Shown in pieces: positions 1-7,250 of a DNA stretch of 64,000 nucleotides. The stretch spans positions 62,001 through 126,000 of the forward strand of contig NZ_VOHC01000028.1 of assembly GCF_007859275.1 (NCBI RefSeq), in the 5' to 3' direction. A program made the position numbers and the translations under genes. Below the pieces are notes generated by a model, which was not told the DNA's origin, ran no database searches, and saw only the letters and a list, made by a program, of their open reading frames with translations. How positions within the stretch are numbered: position 1 is the first letter of the stretch; each line of letters opens with the position of its first letter. This DNA is from Planomicrobium sp. CPCC 101079 (GTDB lineage: Bacteria; Bacillota; Bacilli; Bacillales_A; Planococcaceae).

Positions 1-390
1 CGGCACAAGGCCAACTGGACCATTTTCAGTATATTTGAACGTAACGCCTGCACGATAAATATAATCGATGAAAGTTTGAAGTGCCGCTGGAATTGTCATG
101 TTCCACAACGGGAAGGCAAATACAACGACATCCGCTTCCATGAAAGCATCCATTGCTTTAGCAGAAGCAGTCAGAATGCGCTGCTCTACTTCGGTCATTG
201 CTTCAGCTTGAGCTGATTTCTGCATTGCATCGAAAAAGTCTTGCCCGAAGTAGGGCATATCTTCTTTAAAGACATCAAATGTTGTAACATTTACGTCTGT
301 TCCCATTTCATTCATAAATACTTCATACATTTTACTAGAAACGCCTTCAGTTGCAGGACGGTTGTTTGCTTTTACTACTAGTACATTCAT
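1..390 (-). CDS. azoR: FMN-dependent NADH-azoreductase, C-terminus cut by window edge
   Basis: The first 130 codons of an AzoR-type flavodoxin-fold enzyme are visible, reading leftward off the window edge. Members reduce azo compounds and quinones with NADH in the cytoplasm and serve in electrophile defence. The protein begins [12 protein letters not shown] and contains the family stretch [19 protein letters not shown], which forms the FMN pocket. The ATG at 390 is preceded by AAAGGAG about nine bases upstream. An MhqR-like palindrome lies upstream at 423-440, which fits known control of Bacillus azoreductases by quinone-responsive MhqR (family knowledge). The rest of the gene lies outside the window. 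Confidence 0.9.
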   Translation of the reverse strand, partial: MNVLVVKANNRPATEGVSSKMYEVFMNEMGTDVNVTTFDVFKEDMPYFGQDFFDAMQKSAQAEAMTEVEQRILTASAKAMDAFMEADVVVFAFPLWNMTIPAALQTFIDYIYRAGVTFKYTENGPVGLVP

Positions 391-422
391 TAATTGAAAA
401 CTCCTTTTATTCTAAAATTATT

Positions 423-440
423 TATCTTCAATTCAAGATA
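423..440. promoter_or_regulatory. MhqR-like operator palindrome upstream of azoR
   Basis: TATCTTCAATTCAAGATA is an inverted repeat with 6-bp arms around an AATT centre and one mismatched pair. From memory, the B. subtilis MhqR box is ATCTCGAATTCGAGAT, which has the same half-site and spacing. It lies between the frnE terminator and the azoR start, so azoR is the likely target. Repressor identity is inference. Confidence 0.6.
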
Positions 441-450
441 ACTTAATCAT

Positions 451-483
451 AAATGAAAGCAGAGTGAAAGTCCATCACTCTGC
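451..483 (-). terminator. Intrinsic terminator after frnE
   Basis: A 9-bp stem (GCAGAGTGA pairing with TCACTCTGC) with a 7-base loop lies just past the frnE stop on the minus strand and is followed by a T-rich stretch. The T run is short, so termination may be incomplete. Confidence 0.6.
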
Positions 484-489
484 TCATGT

Positions 490-1191
490 TCATACTTCGC
501 AGGAGTCTCCAGTACAGTAACTAGTTTTGCTACGTGGCTTTGACTCTGGACGGATGCCTTCTTCTTCTGCAATTTGAGTAATCGCTTCTACAAATGTTTC
601 AAGAGACTGAGCGCCAGATAAAGCGTATTTGCGGTTAACTACAAAAAATGGCACGCCCTGGATGCCAATCTGGCGGGCTTCTTCTATGTCGTTTAATACT
701 TCTTCCGAAAACTGCTCAGAAGCGACAACCGCTTGCGCTTCCTCTCGCGGCAATTCCGCTTCTTCAGCAATATCAACAAGTACATCTTTGTCGCCGACAT
801 TTTTTGCTTCAGCGAAATACCCATGAAGCAATTTTTCCGCGACTACCGCGTCTTTCCCTATGCTTTCGGCCCACTTTGCTAAGCGGTGCGCCGTAAATGT
901 ATTGGTATGAATCATATCGTCAAAGTTAAATTGGAGTCCGACTGTTCGAGCGTGTTCAGCAACATCTTGCGTCATTGCTTTTGCCTGCTCCACTGTCTGG
1001 CCCATTTTTTTGGCCAAGTGATCATAAATCGAAATGGCCGAATTGTTCGGTGCATCTGGATCTAGTTGAAAGGCTTTAAATGAAATTTCCGCCTTGCCTT
1101 CAAACCCGGATTGCTTTAACGCTTGTTCGAATGTCCGCTTGCCTATGTAACAAAATGGGCATGCATAATCTGACCAAATTTCAATTTTCAT
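490..1191 (-). CDS. frnE: DsbA-family oxidoreductase, FrnE type
   Basis: A 233-residue thioredoxin-fold protein of the cytoplasmic FrnE subfamily of DsbA-like disulfide oxidoreductases. The active-site CPFC is at residues 11-14 of MKIEIWSDYACPFC, and a cis-proline region GVPFFVV lies near residue 190. A second cysteine pair, CX4C (C226, C231), sits at the extreme C-terminus, as described for Deinococcus FrnE. I chose the ATG at 1191 because AGAGGTGG precedes it; the longer frame starts with a GTG inside that region. No signal peptide is visible. It is followed by its own terminator, then azoR; both look like redox or electrophile-stress genes, though co-regulation is not shown. Confidence 0.9.
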   Translation of the reverse strand: MKIEIWSDYACPFCYIGKRTFEQALKQSGFEGKAEISFKAFQLDPDAPNNSAISIYDHLAKKMGQTVEQAKAMTQDVAEHARTVGLQFNFDDMIHTNTFTAHRLAKWAESIGKDAVVAEKLLHGYFAEAKNVGDKDVLVDIAEEAELPREEAQAVVASEQFSEEVLNDIEEARQIGIQGVPFFVVNRKYALSGAQSLETFVEAITQIAEEEGIRPESKPRSKTSYCTGDSCEV

Positions 1192-1256
1192 TTTATCCAC
1201 CTCTTGCACCTACTATAACAACAGAAGACAACAGCCTCAATTTTTTTGCTTATAAG

Positions 1257-1382
1257 AAAAGCGCAGGCGCCCGTGTAGATTCGACAGGCATAAGACAAAC
1301 CGGCGACGCGGCGCTTTTTGCCGCACAGCCGGGAAGGCTTATGACCCGAGAATCTGGGCGCTGGAGGGTCTGCAATAAGCAC
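1257..1382. repeat. Nested stem-loop intergenic element (candidate dispersed repeat or structured RNA)
   Basis: This non-coding stretch folds as four nested stems: GCGGC/GCCGC at 1308-1324, CCGGC/GCCGG at 1300-1332, CATAAG/CTTATG around 1289-1343, and GCGCCC/GGGCGC at 1267-1361. Its GC content is higher than that of the flanks. From memory, similar elements with GGCATAAGAC and GCTTATGACC segments occur many times between genes in Bacillales genomes. Only one copy is visible here, so calling it a repeat depends on that recollection. It lies between frnE and the ppaC terminator. Confidence 0.55.
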
Positions 1383-1404
1383 CAAAATACACAATTTTTT
1401 CCCG

Positions 1405-1436
1405 CAAAAAAAAACTGACTCCCAAAAGGGAATCAG
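1405..1436 (-). terminator. Intrinsic terminator of ppaC
   Basis: CTGATTCCC, loop TTTT, GGGAGTCAG is followed by nine T on the minus strand. The stem overlaps the ppaC stop codon. Confidence 0.9.
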
Positions 1437-2359
1437 CTAAGTGCTTCAGTAATAACTGGCACGATTTGTTTTTTGCGTGAAACGACGCCTGGAAGAAGCA
1501 CACGGTTATCGATTACGCTCGATTTGAATGCGGATTCGATAATGCCCGATTGTTCTCCAAGGACAATGCCGACCGAATCATTGTTTAAAATATCCGTTAC
1601 GACGAAGACGAAAAGCGACAAGCCTTTTTTCGCGATGACTTGCTCCATCAGCACTTCCAGTTCTTTTTGGCGGCTAATAACGTCATCCACTCCGATTGCA
1701 TTAACTTGAGCAACCTCGAAATGGTGGGCGCCGGCTTCGAATTCTTTTGAATCCAATGACATCAAATCTTCCAATGTTTTATTGCTTAGGTCGGCGCCGG
1801 CTTTTAACATAGCCAGACCGTATTCCGCTGCGTCAACGCCTGCAAGTTCGGCAAGTTCCCGGGCAGCTTGGATATCCTGCTCAGTGCAAGTTGGAGATTT
1901 AAATAACAATGAATCTGAAATGATGGCTGATAACATTAGCCCTGCAACATTTGCCGGAACCGCCACTCCATGTTCTTTAAATAATTTCAATAAAATTGTG
2001 GCTGTACACCCTACAGGCTCAGCACGGAAATAAAGCGGATCGGTTGTTTCGAAGTTTGCGATGCGGTGGTGGTCGATGACTTCGATCACTTGCACATCAT
2101 CAATGTCTTCAGCGCTTTGTTGGCGCTCGTTGTGGTCGACTAGAATCACTTGGGAAACTTCAGCCGCTACACGGGTAACAAGGCGTGGATGCTCAAAATT
2201 GAACTGTTCAAGCGCATAAAGCGTTTCGTTGTTCAATTCGCCAAGACGGATTGGTTCAACGTCCATTCCGATTTCGTTTTTCAAGTACGCATATGAAATA
2301 GCAGAACAGATTGAATCGGTATCTGGATTTTTGTGGCCTAATACAAAAGTTTTTGACAT
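1433..2359 (-). CDS. ppaC: Manganese-dependent inorganic pyrophosphatase (family II)
   Basis: A 308-aa DHH-family pyrophosphatase that hydrolyses inorganic pyrophosphate to phosphate in the cytosol, which pulls biosynthetic reactions forward. Metal ligands match the B. subtilis enzyme in position: H9, D13 and D15 in [10 protein letters not shown]75 in LVDHN, and H97-H98 in VIDHHR. The C-terminal DHHA2 domain carries the SRKKQ substrate motif near the end. Full family length. The ATG is preceded by AGGAGG. It is flanked by its own terminator and a probable promoter, so it is monocistronic. No CBS insertion is present, so it should be an unregulated housekeeping form. Confidence 0.97.
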   Translation of the reverse strand: MSKTFVLGHKNPDTDSICSAISYAYLKNEIGMDVEPIRLGELNNETLYALEQFNFEHPRLVTRVAAEVSQVILVDHNERQQSAEDIDDVQVIEVIDHHRIANFETTDPLYFRAEPVGCTATILLKLFKEHGVAVPANVAGLMLSAIISDSLLFKSPTCTEQDIQAARELAELAGVDAAEYGLAMLKAGADLSNKTLEDLMSLDSKEFEAGAHHFEVAQVNAIGVDDVISRQKELEVLMEQVIAKKGLSLFVFVVTDILNNDSVGIVLGEQSGIIESAFKSSVIDNRVLLPGVVSRKKQIVPVITEALS

Positions 2360-2395
2360 ACTGGTGCCTCCTGGTTTTAGTTGTTTTCCGTGATT

Positions 2396-2404
2396 ATTCT
2401 ACCA
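2396..2404 (-). promoter_or_regulatory. Probable extended -10 promoter of ppaC
   Basis: The minus strand reads TGGTAGAAT, an extended -10 (TGn plus TAGAAT), about 37 bases before the start codon. No good -35 hexamer is visible at 17 bp, which is common for extended -10 promoters. Confidence 0.45.
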
Positions 2405-2524
2405 TAAGTCAGCCTTTTGGAAATACCGGCAAGGGAGTTAGTAGGAAGAAAATCTATTCTCATATGAAATAAATAGAATTTTTAAATATTAAGGGAAAAA
2501 TTGTGTACTTATCAATAGGACTAA

Positions 2525-2533
2525 TGATATAAT
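2525..2533 (+). promoter_or_regulatory. Extended -10 promoter for the GNAT gene at 2577
   Basis: TGATATAAT is a consensus extended -10 box 44 bases before the TTG start. The -35 region is weak. Confidence 0.6.
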
Positions 2534-2576
2534 CATCAGTAAATATAATCGAAATAGACGAAAAGGAGAGAAGAAA

Positions 2577-3380
2577 TTGACTATTTTATTGGAAAAAAAA
2601 TACATTCCATTAGCAAATTATTTTTCGTCTGCTACAAATCCATCAATTAGGCTAAGTTTTAATGAAATTGAGAAAATTATGGGCCAGCAATTGCCCAATG
2701 CCGCCTATTTAAATAAAAGTTGGTGGAAAAAAACAAAAGCTCCTGCAAAACATTTTCATGCTTGGATCGATGCGGGTTATCTCGTTAAAGATGTTGAACC
2801 GAACCGCTACGTTGTTTTTGAACGAATCGACCTTTCCAATGGAGGCGCAAATGGAGGCGCTGATATCGACGAGGACATCCTGTTGATCCGGACTGCTGAA
2901 CACGGTGACGCCAGCTCACTTGTAACACTGCAAAAAACAGTAGAAGCAGAATCGGATTTCATGCTGTACGGCAAAGATGAACACGTACAATCAACGCAAA
3001 AAGTCCGGAAGCAAATCATCGAATGGAAGAAAAATGGCCATTCCACAATCTTTATTGCCATCTTGAACGGCGAACATGTCGGCTATTTGATGATTATCGG
3101 GAACGCCGCTAAGCGGGCTGCCCACCGAGCCGCCATTGTTCTTGGAATTCAAGAGAACGCCAGAGGGAAAGGAATCGCTTCTTCACTTCTCCAAAGAGCT
3201 GAGGAGTGGGCGCTTGCAAAAGGTGTTACGCGCTTGGAATTGACTGTAGTCGCCGAGAATATACCTGCTATCAATTTGTATGAAAAAGCCGGCTATGCAA
3301 AAGAAGGCGTACGAAAAAAATCACTCATCATCGATGAACAACCGCACGATGAATTCTACATGGCAAAATTTCTCGATTAA
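2577..3380 (+). CDS. GNAT acetyltransferase with N-terminal DUF7662-like domain
   Basis: This 267-aa protein has two parts. Residues 1-85 (YIPLANYFSS, a predicted helix FNEIEKIMGQ, LPNAAYLNKSWW, HAWIDAGYLV) resemble the small DUF7662 family, often found alone or attached to other domains. Residues 100-267 are a GNAT N-acyltransferase with the acetyl-CoA loop ENARGKGIASSLL and the C-terminal NLYEKAGYAKEG motif. The substrate is unknown. The TTG start at 2577 is supported by AAAAGGAGAG immediately upstream; no ATG fits. It has its own promoter and shares a bidirectional terminator with arsB. The N-terminal domain assignment is from memory of its pattern and less certain than the GNAT call. Confidence 0.85.
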   Translation: MTILLEKKYIPLANYFSSATNPSIRLSFNEIEKIMGQQLPNAAYLNKSWWKKTKAPAKHFHAWIDAGYLVKDVEPNRYVVFERIDLSNGGANGGADIDEDILLIRTAEHGDASSLVTLQKTVEAESDFMLYGKDEHVQSTQKVRKQIIEWKKNGHSTIFIAILNGEHVGYLMIIGNAAKRAAHRAAIVLGIQENARGKGIASSLLQRAEEWALAKGVTRLELTVVAENIPAINLYEKAGYAKEGVRKKSLIIDEQPHDEFYMAKFLD

Positions 3381-3413
3381 AAAAGAGGCTTGCATTTGCA
3401 GGCCTCTTTTTTA
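3380..3413. terminator. Bidirectional terminator between GNAT gene and arsB
   Basis: AAAAGAGGCTTGC, loop, GCAGGCCTCTTTTTT forms a stem with A/T tracts on both sides, so it can end transcription from both converging genes. Confidence 0.85.
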
Positions 3414-3423
3414 ATGTGTTTTT

Positions 3424-4719
3424 TTAATTCAATACCAGCAACCAGAAATACAATCCGGTCAATGTGATGAATAGCGTTGGAATCGTCAAGATGATTCCAA
3501 TTTTAAAATAATAGCCCCAGCTGATTTTCACGCCCTTCGCGCGCAGAACATGCAGCCAAAGAAGTGTAGCCAATGAACCGATTGGCGTGATTTTCGGCCC
3601 GAGGTCGGACCCAATAACGTTTGCGTAAATTAACGCATCCCGAGTCACGCCAGCTGTATTTGTATCTGCAATGGCGAGCGCGTCAATCATAACCGTTGGC
3701 ATATTGTTCATCACTGAAGACAGAATCGCTGCGATGAAGCCCATGCCAATCGTTGCCGCATACAAGCCATGGCTTGCTGTCCACTCAATAGCCGTAGCAA
3801 GTACAGATGTGAGCCCGACATTGCGCAGGCCATAAACGACCACATACATGCCGATTGAGAAAAAGACGATTGCCCAGGGTGCGCCTTTGATGACTGCTCG
3901 CGTATGCACAGCTTCACTTCTGCGCGCGATGGCCAAAAACAGAATCGCTACGGCGCCAGCGATAATGGATACCGGAATCTCCAGCGGCCCGCTCAGGAAA
4001 TAGCCAATTAGGAGAATTCCGAGAACCGCCCATGACAAGCGGAACATCTTTAAATCTTTTATTGCCGAACCCGGTTTTTTCAGTACGCTGCTATCAAAGT
4101 TCTTTGGAATGCTTTTTCTAAAATACAAATACAAGACAAGCATACTTGCCAGGATGCTGAAAAGGTTCGGCACTACCATATGTAATGCATATTCGGTAAA
4201 ACCGATTCCGAAAAAGTCCGCAGAGACAATATTGACAAGGTTGCTGATGACGAACGGCAAGGATGCTGTATCTGCGATAAACCCCGAAGCCATAATAAAC
4301 GGCAATATCATGGCATCTTTAAAATTCAATGCACGGACCATCGCCAAGACAATTGGGGTTAAAATGAGTGCAGCACCATCATTGGCAAACAGCGCCGCCA
4401 CAACAGCGCCAAGAAACGTTACAAGTAAAAACATGCGCAGGCCACTGCCTTTGGCAAACCGCCCCATGTGCAAAGCGGCCCATTCAAAAAATCCGATTTC
4501 ATCGAGAATCAGTGAAATGATAATGAGTGCAACAAAAGTCAAAGTAGCATTCCAGACAATTCCCGTTACATCCCAGACGTCGCCAAAATCGACAACTCCA
4601 AAAATCAGCGCAACAATCGCGCCCCCGATTGCCGACCAGCCGATCGACAAGTTTCTCGGCTGTGCAATCACCAAAAACAAGGTAATGATAAAAATAATTC
4701 CCGCTAACCAAACTTCCAC
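3424..4719 (-). CDS. arsB: Arsenite efflux membrane protein ArsB
   Basis: A 431-aa integral membrane protein of the ArsB/NhaD (ion transporter) superfamily with about 12 hydrophobic segments. It should export arsenite or antimonite across the cytoplasmic membrane. Family stretches include [41 protein letters not shown] and [19 protein letters not shown]. The start is GTG at 4719, 15 bases after the arsR stop, so the pair forms an arsR-arsB operon. No arsC, arsA or arsD is adjacent, so arsenate reduction would need a gene elsewhere. The length is normal for ArsB. Confidence 0.93.
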   Translation of the reverse strand: MEVWLAGIIFIITLFLVIAQPRNLSIGWSAIGGAIVALIFGVVDFGDVWDVTGIVWNATLTFVALIIISLILDEIGFFEWAALHMGRFAKGSGLRMFLLVTFLGAVVAALFANDGAALILTPIVLAMVRALNFKDAMILPFIMASGFIADTASLPFVISNLVNIVSADFFGIGFTEYALHMVVPNLFSILASMLVLYLYFRKSIPKNFDSSVLKKPGSAIKDLKMFRLSWAVLGILLIGYFLSGPLEIPVSIIAGAVAILFLAIARRSEAVHTRAVIKGAPWAIVFFSIGMYVVVYGLRNVGLTSVLATAIEWTASHGLYAATIGMGFIAAILSSVMNNMPTVMIDALAIADTNTAGVTRDALIYANVIGSDLGPKITPIGSLATLLWLHVLRAKGVKISWGYYFKIGIILTIPTLFITLTGLYFWLLVLN

Positions 4720-4734
4720 TACTAATACAACTCC

Positions 4735-5064
4735 CTATTCACAGATTACCCTTTTTCCTTCTGCCGCCAATGATTCGATTGTCCGCTCCGGTTCCGGCAG
4801 TAAACTCAATAAATGGAGCAAAATCGGATATTGCGGATGCCGTGTGTTCAACGACCAAATCGTCCAGCGGCCGCGCTTTTCCTCCATGACCAATTCCGCC
4901 GCTTTGAGTTTGCGCATGTGCTGCGAAATCGCCGGCTGGGTCATGTCCAGAAGCTCTGTAAACTCGCAAATGCACAATGCTTCTTTCATTAGGTATTTTA
5001 ATATAAGCATCCGGTTATGATCTCCGACTGCTTTCAAATACAATTCCATTTGCGAATAATCCAT
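4735..5064 (-). CDS. arsR: ArsR-family metalloregulatory repressor
   Basis: A 109-aa winged-helix repressor of the SmtB/ArsR family. The metal-binding CxC (C31, C33 in ALCICEFTELL) lies at the start of the DNA-recognition region, and the recognition helix reads TQPAISQHMRKLKAAELV. A third cysteine is the penultimate residue. It probably represses its own operon (arsRB) until arsenite binds the cysteines. The ATG at 5064 has AAGGTGG upstream. The promoter at 5096-5125 overlaps a dyad that suits autorepression. Confidence 0.93.
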   Translation of the reverse strand: MDYSQMELYLKAVGDHNRMLILKYLMKEALCICEFTELLDMTQPAISQHMRKLKAAELVMEEKRGRWTIWSLNTRHPQYPILLHLLSLLPEPERTIESLAAEGKRVICE

Positions 5065-5095
5065 ACTATGCCACCTTCTTATTTATAATAGATTT

Positions 5096-5125
5096 ATTAT
5101 ATAAGCAAATACTTATCGATAGCAA
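5096..5125 (-). promoter_or_regulatory. arsRB promoter overlapping an ArsR-type operator
   Basis: On the minus strand, TTGCTA (5125-5120), an 18-bp spacer and TATAAT (5101-5096) form a sigma-A promoter. The spacer contains ATAAGTATTTGCTTAT (5101-5116), an imperfect dyad with 5-bp arms ATAAG/CTTAT, typical in kind of ArsR operators. Binding there would block RNA polymerase directly. Confidence 0.7.
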
Positions 5126-5225
5126 GAAGTTCTTTCGAATTTCAGTAATGCTGTTTCTAGAAAACACTGGTTTCTTTGCAGCAATTCACTTCCACTTGTT
5201 TTCTCCATTACGGAAATTCCTCTAC

Positions 5226-5260
5226 AAAAAAAATCCCGCCAGCACTCGCTGACGGGATTT
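5226..5260 (-). terminator. Intrinsic terminator of the PfpI-family gene
   Basis: AATCCCGTCAGC, loop GAGT, GCTGGCGGGATT is followed by eight T on the minus strand. Confidence 0.9.
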
Positions 5261-5272
5261 CCACCTCTTGTT

Positions 5273-5797
5273 TTATTGTGCCGATTTCTCAAGTACGCGC
5301 AGCACTTCACGGTTAAACGCTGGAATATCGTCCGGTTGGCGGCTTGTCACCAATTGGTCCTGGCATACAGCAACCTCTTCGTCGACAAGCTTCGCGCCTG
5401 CGTATTCCATGTCCACATGAATTGATTTATAGCCCGTAGCTTTTCGCCCTTCAAGCGCTTTTGCAGTAATCAGCAATTGCGGTCCATGGCAGATGGCGAA
5501 AACCGGTTTTTTCGCGTCCATGAATGCTTTTGTGAAAGAAACGAAACGGTCGTCCGCACGAAGCTGGTCTGGAGAAAATCCGCCAGGCAAGAACAATGCG
5601 TCATAATCTTCCGGATTGGCATCGTCAATTCCAGTGTCGATTGTCACTACAGCTTCACCTTGCTTGCCGGTCACTTCTTTTCCAGCTTCTTTCTCAATCG
5701 TAAAGACTTCATGGCCTGCATCGTTTAATGCTTTTGATGGATCGGTATATTCTACATCTTCGAACATGTCCGTAATTAGCGTTGCAATTTTTGCCAC
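5273..5797 (-). CDS. DJ-1/PfpI-family protein (YfkM-like general stress protein)
   Basis: A 174-aa class I glutamine amidotransferase-like protein of the DJ-1/PfpI family. The nucleophile elbow AICHGPQ places the reactive cysteine at C103 and histidine at 104, and an acidic residue is near position 12 (MFEDVEY). Homologues act as cysteine proteases, deglycases or glyoxalases; the substrate cannot be set from sequence. The GTG start at 5797 is preceded by AAGGAG nine bases upstream. It stands alone between arsR and the glycosylase gene, with a strong terminator. Confidence 0.9.
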   Translation of the reverse strand: MAKIATLITDMFEDVEYTDPSKALNDAGHEVFTIEKEAGKEVTGKQGEAVVTIDTGIDDANPEDYDALFLPGGFSPDQLRADDRFVSFTKAFMDAKKPVFAICHGPQLLITAKALEGRKATGYKSIHVDMEYAGAKLVDEEVAVCQDQLVTSRQPDDIPAFNREVLRVLEKSAQ

Positions 5798-5867
5798 TAT
5801 CTTTCACTCCTTCTATTTAAGTATTCCCCCTTCATATTCCACGAGAGAAACATCTTAAACATAGAGC

Positions 5868-6458
5868 TTAACGGAACTTCGAGACAAACGGGTTATCACT
5901 TTCCCAAAAGCGATACGGATAATTGACAGCTTCCTGTGAATTGCCGATGCCGACACGCGGACCGACAGCAACCGCATGAACCGGGTCTCCTTCAGCAATG
6001 TACAGTGGCCGTTCCGAGAAATGATGGCCGTAATATTTCATTGTAATGCCCATTGCCTTCGTCAATTTCCCTGGGCCACTTGTCCATTGCTTGATCGGCA
6101 AATGTTTGCCGCGAAGTTCCGCCATCAGATCAATCCCTTCGACCGGCTCCACTGCCCTTATTAAAATCGCGCGCGGCGTGTCAACAGGGCCGCTGACCAC
6201 GTTGATAAGGGTATGCGTATGCATTTGATATGTATAAACAAGGCCGGGCTTTCCAAACATAATCTCGGTCCGTTTTGTACGGCGATTCCCAAAACTATGG
6301 GCTGCCCGGTCTTCTGCTCCCATATACGCTTCCGTCTCCACAATCCGGCCCGCAACGGTTCCTCCTGGCAATTCATGGACAAGAATTTGCCCGAGCAGGC
6401 TGCGCGCCAGTTCAAGCGTCGGCGCATCAAAAAAATCAGCTTTGAGTGCTGTGAACAT
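5868..6458 (-). CDS. 3-methyladenine DNA glycosylase (AAG/MPG family)
   Basis: A 196-aa base-excision repair enzyme of the alkyladenine glycosylase family, which removes alkylated and deaminated purines from DNA. Visible features are the N-terminal LARSLLGQILV, the catalytic-site segment RIVETEAYMGAEDRAAHSFGNRRTKR with its glutamate, and SGPGKLTKAMGI. Length is typical. The ATG at 6458 has GGAGGG upstream. It starts 21 bases after the trpA stop with no terminator between, so it may be read as the last gene of the trp transcript; an internal promoter in trpA cannot be excluded. Confidence 0.95.
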   Translation of the reverse strand: MFTALKADFFDAPTLELARSLLGQILVHELPGGTVAGRIVETEAYMGAEDRAAHSFGNRRTKRTEIMFGKPGLVYTYQMHTHTLINVVSGPVDTPRAILIRAVEPVEGIDLMAELRGKHLPIKQWTSGPGKLTKAMGITMKYYGHHFSERPLYIAEGDPVHAVAVGPRVGIGNSQEAVNYPYRFWESDNPFVSKFR

Positions 6459-6479
6459 GCTGCATCCCTCCTATCGGCA

Positions 6480-7250
6480 TTATACCGAAGAAGGGGCAGC
6501 CACTGCATCAATCAAGGGTAGGAGCTCGTCGATTTTATCATCATGGAACGCTTGGACAATGGCCGAGCCGACGATGAATCCATCGACGTCGCCGCGCAGC
6601 ATGTCGACATGCTGGACTTTTGAAATGCCAAATCCGGCATATACCGGAACCGGGCTTTTCGAGCGGACACGCTTCATGAATTCCCGCACTTCTTCGGCAA
6701 GGTGATCGCGCGCACCGGTGATCCCGGTGACCGTAACGGCATAGACGAATCCTTCCGCTTCCTGCAAAATAGCTTCCATCCGCTCTTCGGTCGTTGTCAG
6801 CGTCACGAGCTGGATCAGCGCAATTCCTTCTTGCTGAGTCGCTCCTTGCACAAGTTCGCGGTGTTCATAAGGAAGATCAGGGATAATCGTTCCCGAGATG
6901 CCTGCCCGTTTGCATTCTTTGGCAAAGCGTTCAATGCCGAACTTCACCACCGGATTTAAATACGTCATGACAATGAGCGGCACTTTCACTTCAAAAGTCC
7001 AACTTGCCAGTTCATCCAGCACTTTTTGCAGTGTCACGCCTTCTTTCAGCGCCCGATTGCCTGCCGCTTCGATGATGGCGCCGTCCGCTACTGGATCTGA
7101 AAACGGAATGCCGATTTCAATCGCTGTCACCCCAGCGTTTTGAAGGAATTTCACTTGCTCGCTCAAGCGCTCCAATCCTCCGTCACCTGCCATAATGTAG
7201 GTGACAAACGCTTTTCGTCCCGCTTTTTTCAAATCTGCCAATCGCTTCAT
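6480..7250 (-). CDS. trpA: Tryptophan synthase alpha chain
   Basis: A 256-aa TIM-barrel subunit that cleaves indole-3-glycerol phosphate to indole, which passes to TrpB. The catalytic residues are E45 ([11 protein letters not shown]) and D56 (PVADG). The phosphate-binding loop appears as YAGFGISK. The ATG at 7250 overlaps the trpB stop by four bases (ATGA), with GGAGGGG upstream, indicating translational coupling. It is the last trp gene of the operon. Confidence 0.97.
   Translation of the reverse strand: MKRLADLKKAGRKAFVTYIMAGDGGLERLSEQVKFLQNAGVTAIEIGIPFSDPVADGAIIEAAGNRALKEGVTLQKVLDELASWTFEVKVPLIVMTYLNPVVKFGIERFAKECKRAGISGTIIPDLPYEHRELVQGATQQEGIALIQLVTLTTTEERMEAILQEAEGFVYAVTVTGITGARDHLAEEVREFMKRVRSKSPVPVYAGFGISKVQHVDMLRGDVDGFIVGSAIVQAFHDDKIDELLPLIDAVAAPSSV

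Noticed and set aside
1080..1418. 112-codon plus-strand ORF near the window start
   Set aside because: It runs through the N-terminus of frnE, the nested stem-loop element and a terminator; no coding character.
4109..5020. 303-codon open frame on the plus strand
   Set aside because: It lies antisense to arsB and arsR, has low-complexity Ser/Thr/Lys-rich composition, no ribosome binding site and no family resemblance; it is a shadow.
5113..5310. 65-codon minus-strand ORF between arsR and the PfpI-family gene
   Set aside because: It spans the ars promoter and the PfpI gene terminator and has no start signals.
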